Source: CAZSPL01 sp964608735 (GTDB lineage Bacteria; JAJVIF01; JAPKYR01; CAZSPL01). Taken from it: a stretch of 10,227 bases of DNA. Made by a program: the position numbers and the translations under genes. The notes under the pieces were generated by a model. That model was not told where the DNA came from. It made no database searches and saw only the letters and a list, made by a program, of their open reading frames with translations. The stretch spans positions 1 through 10,227 of the forward strand of contig CAZSPL010000140.1 in the NCBI GenBank assembly GCA_964608735.1. Reading direction: 5' to 3'. Positions 6,323 to 10,227 of the stretch are shown in pieces (position 1 is the first letter of the stretch; every line of letters begins with the position of its first letter).

Positions 6323-7756
6323 ATGATCGACGACAAAAAAGAAATAATAAAACCGCGCAACCTTTCCGGATTCCCCGACTACCTCCCCGGCCCGGCGCTG
6401 TGGCGCACCGAAATCATCGAAGCCATACGCGGGGTGTTCGAGTCGTTCGGATTCCAGCCGCTGGAAACCCCCATACTCGAATGGGCGGAGATTTTGTTCG
6501 GGAAGTACGGCGATGAAGGCACCCGGCAGATCTACCGTTTCCGCGATCACGGCGACCGCGATGTCGCGATGCGTTTCGACCACACGGTGCCGCTCGCGCG
6601 CGTCGTCGCGCAATATCAGAACGAGCTTCCCCGCCCGTTCAAACGCTACTGCGTCGGCCCGGCGTTCCGGGGGGAGAGGGCCGCCGCTGGAAGATATCGC
6701 CAGTTCACCCAGATGGACTGCGATATAGTCGGTGTTAAATCGACCATCGCCGATGCCGAGATAGCATGCATCATGGTGAAATCGATCGAAGCGCTCGGCA
6801 TCGACGGCTACAAGCTTCGGGTGAATTCGCGCGAGATAGCGGTGGCGTTCTGCCGCGACATCCTGAAGCTGACCGAGCATGAAATCGCGCAGGCCCTCAG
6901 GGTCGTAGACAAACTCGATAAAATAGGCCTCGAAGCTGTATCCAAAGAACTCCGATGCGATATCGACCAATGCCGGAAGGAACAGATGTGGCGCGAATAT
7001 GAAGTAGACAAGACGGACAATCCCGACACGCCGCCACCGCTCGAGCTTCCGCCCGCGATATCGGACAAGCTTCTCTTGCTCGTCAGTTCGAAAACCGATT
7101 CGAACGCCGGGACAATTTCCGCGATGAAGGATATCGTCTATGGCAGCCCCGATGCGTTACTCGGCGTCGAGGAACTTGAAAAATGCATCGCGTGGCTTCC
7201 CCACTTCGGCGTACCCGCCGACGCGGTCACCGTCGACCCGTCGGTAATCCGCGGGCTGGATTACTACACCGGCATCGTTTACGAGACATATATTAACGGG
7301 CATGAGAATTTCGGGAGCGTCATCGGCGGCGGGCGCTATGACAAGCTCATCGGCAAATACTCGGGCCAGGATATCCCGGCCGTGGGAACATCCATCGGCA
7401 TCGACCGCCTGATGGACTGCCTCGAACTCGTGGGGATGTCCGGCGGACGGATGTCGAATACCGATGTGCTCATAATAAATTTCGACGATGAATTCATCCC
7501 GGATTACCTCGACCTTTCGCGCAAACTCAGGGAGTGGGGAATCAATAACGAAGTCTACCCCGAACGGCGCCACTTCGGCGACCAGGTGAAATACGCCCTC
7601 GCGAAGTCGATCCCGTTCGCGCTGATCCTTGGAGAGGAAGAGAAGACGCGGGGCGTCGTTCAAGTGAAAGACCTGTCCACGAAAGACCAGGTCGAAGTAA
7701 CCAACGATGAATTGAAAAATGTGATTTTCGCGAAGCTGAAACGTCCGGGTGGCTAA
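6323..7756 (+). CDS. hisS: Histidyl-tRNA synthetase
   Basis: This cytoplasmic class II synthetase joins histidine to its tRNA using ATP. From the ATG it has 477 residues, slightly longer than the roughly 420 of the E. coli enzyme. Visible signatures are RFDHTVPLARVVA (about 84-96), motif 2 FRGERAAAGRYRQFTQMD (115-132) with the ATP-contacting arginine, the histidine-specific RGLDYYTG (310-317), and motif 3 VGTSIGIDRLM (354-364). The last 95 residues form the anticodon-binding domain. A proline-rich stretch near 230-250 (NPDTPPPLELPP) is a modest insertion between the halves of the catalytic region. The frame also allows a GTG start at 6314. No Shine-Dalgarno decides between them, and I took the ATG. 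It is transcribed away from the tungstate operon, and I see no convincing promoter of its own in the shared spacer. Its stop overlaps that of dxs. Confidence 0.96.
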   Translation: MIDDKKEIIKPRNLSGFPDYLPGPALWRTEIIEAIRGVFESFGFQPLETPILEWAEILFGKYGDEGTRQIYRFRDHGDRDVAMRFDHTVPLARVVAQYQNELPRPFKRYCVGPAFRGERAAAGRYRQFTQMDCDIVGVKSTIADAEIACIMVKSIEALGIDGYKLRVNSREIAVAFCRDILKLTEHEIAQALRVVDKLDKIGLEAVSKELRCDIDQCRKEQMWREYEVDKTDNPDTPPPLELPPAISDKLLLLVSSKTDSNAGTISAMKDIVYGSPDALLGVEELEKCIAWLPHFGVPADAVTVDPSVIRGLDYYTGIVYETYINGHENFGSVIGGGRYDKLIGKYSGQDIPAVGTSIGIDRLMDCLELVGMSGGRMSNTDVLIINFDDEFIPDYLDLSRKLREWGINNEVYPERRHFGDQVKYALAKSIPFALILGEEEKTRGVVQVKDLSTKDQVEVTNDELKNVIFAKLKRPGG

Positions 7757-9735
7757 GGGGCTGTGTCGTGTCCGGGCTTCTTTACACCCGACTTCGACTC
7801 TACGAGCGCTCGCGCCTTGTTATATATCCCCTTCGCATCGAGACCGTATTTTTCGCGCAGGATTGACTGGCTTCCATGCTCGATGAATTTATCCGGCAGG
7901 CCGACCATATCGATGGCGCACTGCGAGCCCCGGTGGTGAAGCAGCTCGCTTACCGCACTTCCGAATCCACCCTGAATAACATTCTCTTCGCATGTAAGAA
8001 TTCCACCGGTCAATCGGGCCTTTTCGATGATGAGCGCTTCATCGAGGGGCTTGACGAATCGCGCATTGACGACGCACGCTTCGATGCCGTCGTCGGCGAG
8101 AAGCTCGGCGGCATCCATCGCGGGGATGGTCATGTAGCCGATGGCGAGGATGCAGATATCATCACCCTCGCGCAGGACTTCCGCCTTGCCGATGGGCAGC
8201 TTGTTGAATCCTTCCTCTATCTTTACTCCCACTGCGGTCCCCCGAGGATAACGAAGCGCAATTGGCCCGGAGTGGGCTATGCCGGTGTAGACCATGTCCT
8301 TGAGCTCGTTCTCATCCTTCGGCGACATGATGACCATGTTGGGAATCATCCTGAGGTAGCTCAGGTCGAACGCGCCCTGGTGGGTCTCGCCGTCGTCGCC
8401 GACGAGCCCTCCCCGGTCGAGAACGAAAAACACGTGCAGGTTCTGGAGAGCGACATCGTGAATCATCTGGTCGAACGCCCGCTGGAGGAATGTCGAATAA
8501 ATGGCGACGACCGGTTTCATACCGCCCCGCGCGAGCCCCGCGGCGAATGTCACGCCGAACTGTTCCGCGATGCCGACATCGTGGAAACGGTCGCCGAAGC
8601 ATTTGCCGTAATTGCTCGTCCCGGTGCCGTCCGCCATCGCCGCCGTTATGACGACGACCTTCTCATCCTGGTGCCCGAGCATGCAGAGCGCTTCACCGAA
8701 TACCGAGGTATACGACGGGGCGATGCCGGTTTTACGCTCGATCTTGCCGTCGATGACATTGAACGATCCGACACCATGGAATTTCGTGGCATCCTTCTCG
8801 GACGGGTCATACCCCTTGCCCTTCTTGGTAAGGAAGTGAACGAGTATCGGGCCGGCATCATCGAGCTTCTTGACCGATTGAAGTATCTGTAACATGCCGG
8901 GCAGGTTATGGCCGTCGAAGGGGCCGAGGTAGGTGAAGCCCATCTCCTCAAAGATAACCGCCACTTTCGACGGGCTGAAAAAATAGAACAGCGATTCCTG
9001 TAAGGCATCAACCGTTCGCGCGAGGAATTTGCCTATCCCCGGGATGCGGCGGAAGAATTTTATGACTCCCGCTTTTATATTTCTTATCGTGGGTACGGTT
9101 CTCAGTTTCGTCAGGTGCCTGCTGAACGCGCCAGTGTTAGGGCTGATGGACATGCCATTGTCGTTCAGGATGATGATGAAATTCGACCCAAGCTCGCCGG
9201 CGTTGTTCAGGGCTTCGAGGGCCATTCCACCGGTGAGGGCGCCGTCGCCGATCATGGCTATCACGAATTCATCTCGCCCTTCGAGGTCGCGGGCCTTGGC
9301 GTAACCCATCGCGGCGGCGAGGCTCGTGGATGCATGCCCCGCGGCGAATGCGTCGTGTTCGCTCTCTTCGGGCTTGGGGAATCCGGAGATACCGCCATGT
9401 GTTCGAAGGGTGTGGAAGCGCTCCCTGCGTCCGGTGAGAATCTTGTGCGTATATGCCTGGTGGCCGACATCCCAGAATATCTTGTCGACGGGGCTGTTGA
9501 AAACATAGTGGAGGGCAAGGGTGATTTCGATTACGCCGAGGTTCGGGGCGAGATGTCCACCGGTATGGCTTACAACTTTGATAATCTCTTCCCGAAGCTC
9601 GCGCGACAGCTTGCGCAGGTCCGCGATTCCCAGTTCGTTCAGGTCATTCGGGCTGTTGATCGTATCGAGGATCCTGATCCCTTTATGATTGTTATTGTTT
9701 TCCAAATCAGTTACCGCGAATATTCTCCAAGACAT
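7753..9735 (-). CDS. dxs: 1-deoxy-D-xylulose-5-phosphate synthase
   Basis: Dxs condenses pyruvate and glyceraldehyde 3-phosphate in the first step of the MEP isoprenoid pathway, using thiamine diphosphate. The order of motifs is complete: LDTINSPNDL (23-32), SHTGGHLAPNLGV with the conserved His61, WDVGHQAYTHKILTGR (88-103), the thiamine-binding GDGALTGGMALEALNNAG (163-180) with NDNG at 191-194, HFLTKKGKGY, HDVGIAEQFGVTFAAG with catalytic Glu391, and GDDGETHQGAFDLSYLR (446-462). A C-terminal transketolase-like domain follows. From the ATG at 9735 it has 660 residues, somewhat longer than the usual 620-640. That start lies inside the upstream small gene (29-base overlap). A TTG at 9705, just after that gene's stop, would give an N-terminus closer to the family. 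Neither has a good Shine-Dalgarno, so the start is open. Confidence 0.96.
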   Translation of the reverse strand: MSWRIFAVTDLENNNNHKGIRILDTINSPNDLNELGIADLRKLSRELREEIIKVVSHTGGHLAPNLGVIEITLALHYVFNSPVDKIFWDVGHQAYTHKILTGRRERFHTLRTHGGISGFPKPEESEHDAFAAGHASTSLAAAMGYAKARDLEGRDEFVIAMIGDGALTGGMALEALNNAGELGSNFIIILNDNGMSISPNTGAFSRHLTKLRTVPTIRNIKAGVIKFFRRIPGIGKFLARTVDALQESLFYFFSPSKVAVIFEEMGFTYLGPFDGHNLPGMLQILQSVKKLDDAGPILVHFLTKKGKGYDPSEKDATKFHGVGSFNVIDGKIERKTGIAPSYTSVFGEALCMLGHQDEKVVVITAAMADGTGTSNYGKCFGDRFHDVGIAEQFGVTFAAGLARGGMKPVVAIYSTFLQRAFDQMIHDVALQNLHVFFVLDRGGLVGDDGETHQGAFDLSYLRMIPNMVIMSPKDENELKDMVYTGIAHSGPIALRYPRGTAVGVKIEEGFNKLPIGKAEVLREGDDICILAIGYMTIPAMDAAELLADDGIEACVVNARFVKPLDEALIIEKARLTGGILTCEENVIQGGFGSAVSELLHHRGSQCAIDMVGLPDKFIEHGSQSILREKYGLDAKGIYNKARALVESKSGVKKPGHDTAP

Positions 9736-10048
9736 TCTGGACCATTTCCATCGCCTGCCTGCCAGTATCCAGCGCTTCGTTCACCGAACGGATGGTATCC
9801 ACCAAACCGCTGTTACCGCCGGCTTCCTCGAATGCCCCCGGCACTTCACCGATAGCCTCGCCTGTCTGGTCGTAGCTCTGTAGACGCCTCGACGCGCGCA
9901 TGCCGTCCCGGCTGCTCCTGCATCTGTGCGTGAACATGGCTATCAGGCCGCCTATAGCCAGGGCGGATGCTACGCCGATAATCAGTCCCTTGGCGAAGTC
10001 CTTCGTTTCCATGGAATCCTTCAATTGCTTATCACTCCCTTGATTCAT
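9707..10048 (-). CDS. Small single-pass membrane protein, YtxH-like in appearance, unknown function
   Basis: This 113-residue protein has one clear hydrophobic segment (about 18-40, GLIIGVASALAIGGLIAMF) followed at once by a basic patch (HRCRSSRDGMRASRR). That pattern places the C-terminus in the cytoplasm. The remainder is a glycine- and glutamate-containing linker and an amphipathic helix at about 80-110 (IRSVNEALDTGRQAMEMVQN). The layout recalls YtxH-type proteins (short N-terminus, glycine-rich helix, charged helix), but I cannot confirm membership. The start is well supported by GGAGGG eight bases before the ATG. The gene ends inside the longest dxs frame, so the two are probably co-transcribed. 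No role in isoprenoid synthesis can be read from the sequence. Confidence 0.75.
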   Translation of the reverse strand: MNQGSDKQLKDSMETKDFAKGLIIGVASALAIGGLIAMFTHRCRSSRDGMRASRRLQSYDQTGEAIGEVPGAFEEAGGNSGLVDTIRSVNEALDTGRQAMEMVQNVLENIRGN

Positions 10049-10056
10049 GACGATGA

Positions 10057-10062
10057 CCCTCC
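10057..10062 (-). promoter_or_regulatory. Ribosome binding site GGAGGG for the small membrane protein
   Basis: The minus strand reads GGAGGG with eight bases to the ATG at 10048. This supports that ATG over the internal Met13. Confidence 0.8.
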
Positions 10063-10092
10063 GAAATCGAATCTCTTATTATTCTATCACCT

Positions 10093-10098
10093 ATTATA
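10093..10098 (-). promoter_or_regulatory. Candidate -10 box TATAAT upstream of the small membrane protein gene
   Basis: The minus strand has a perfect TATAAT 44 bases before the ATG, in an AT-rich stretch. No good -35 lies 16-18 bases upstream (GAACCC at 17). The -35 region coincides with a palindrome at 10105-10124, which may mean the promoter depends on an activator or another sigma factor. Confidence 0.45.
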
Positions 10099-10104
10099 TT
10101 CATT

Positions 10105-10124
10105 TTCGAACACTTGGGTTCGAA
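10105..10124. repeat. Inverted repeat TTCGAAC-N6-GTTCGAA
   Basis: Two perfect 7-base arms are separated by six bases (ACTTGG). No T-run follows on either strand, so it does not look like an intrinsic terminator. It lies seven bases upstream of the TATAAT box on the minus strand, over the expected -35 region. An operator is therefore more likely. The half-sites recall GAAC/GTTC elements of LexA-type boxes, but the spacing of six does not match the usual four. Confidence 0.5.
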
Positions 10125-10135
10125 CTTTGCAAATT

Positions 10136-10227
10136 TCAGGCCCCGGCGCGTCTCAGATATACGGCAAGCAATGTGAGGTCGGCGGGACTCAGGCCCGTGC
10201 CAGGTGAGTCGATCAGGCCCCAGCGAT
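10136..10227 (-). CDS. C-terminal end of an unidentified gene (partial)
   Basis: One minus-strand frame is open from the right edge to a TGA at 10138-10136 and encodes about 30 residues ending LSPADLTLLAVYLRRAGA. G or C predominates at third codon positions, as in the neighbouring genes, and the other frames read less like protein. The fragment is too short to identify. If real, its stop lies 87 bases before the small membrane protein gene. Confidence 0.4.
   Translation of the reverse strand, partial: RWGLIDSPGTGLSPADLTLLAVYLRRAGA

Noticed and set aside
7757..7800. Hairpin with GTGT/ACAC ends just after hisS as a terminator
   Set aside because: The stem is four base pairs with no T-run, and the stretch is conserved dxs coding sequence.
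7876..8892. Plus-strand open frame of 338 codons
   Set aside because: It is antisense to conserved dxs. The long open frame is a by-product of GC-rich third positions.
10105..10124. LexA box
   Set aside because: GAAC and GTTC are separated by six bases, not the four of the Gram-positive LexA box, and the adjacent genes are not DNA-repair genes.

Overview
The window comes from a Gram-negative bacterium of moderately high GC content. The evidence is an outer-membrane porin with a signal peptide, two lipoproteins, a c-type cytochrome with two haem motifs, and the non-mevalonate isoprenoid enzyme Dxs. Tungstate uptake, MobA and FdhD together suggest an organism that makes a tungsten- or molybdenum-dependent formate dehydrogenase and probably lives without oxygen at least part of the time. 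The sequence alone does not fix a phylum. No rRNA, tRNA, CRISPR array or insertion sequence was seen.

Region 1 (1-6243, minus strand) is one apparent operon of seven genes reading right to left. In order they are: a haem- and EF-hand-containing lipoprotein with a sulfite-oxidase-like domain, a phosphate-selective-type porin, TupA, TupB and TupC (the tungstate ABC importer), MobA (which attaches GMP to the molybdenum/tungsten cofactor), and FdhD (sulfur transfer to the cofactor of formate dehydrogenase, cut by the left edge). Gaps run from overlapping to 66 bases. In front of the first gene lie a TTGACA -35 box, a strong AGGAGG ribosome binding site and four CGTTATG-type half-sites. Two of these form an 8+8+8 palindrome laid out like a ModE operator. 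The operon reads as a coherent path: oxyanion entry through the outer membrane, periplasmic capture, ATP-driven import, cofactor maturation, and insertion into formate dehydrogenase. The lipoprotein's role is unknown.

Region 2 (6323-7756, plus strand) is hisS, histidyl-tRNA synthetase, which diverges from the operon across a 179-base intergenic stretch.

Region 3 (7753-10227, minus strand) holds dxs, whose stop codon overlaps the hisS stop tail to tail. Upstream of it is a small one-helix membrane protein of YtxH-like appearance, which has its own promoter and a nearby palindrome. At the right edge is the tail of an unidentified gene.

The most unusual content is the pairing of the porin and the multi-domain cytochrome lipoprotein with a tungstate transporter, placed behind a ModE-like operator.
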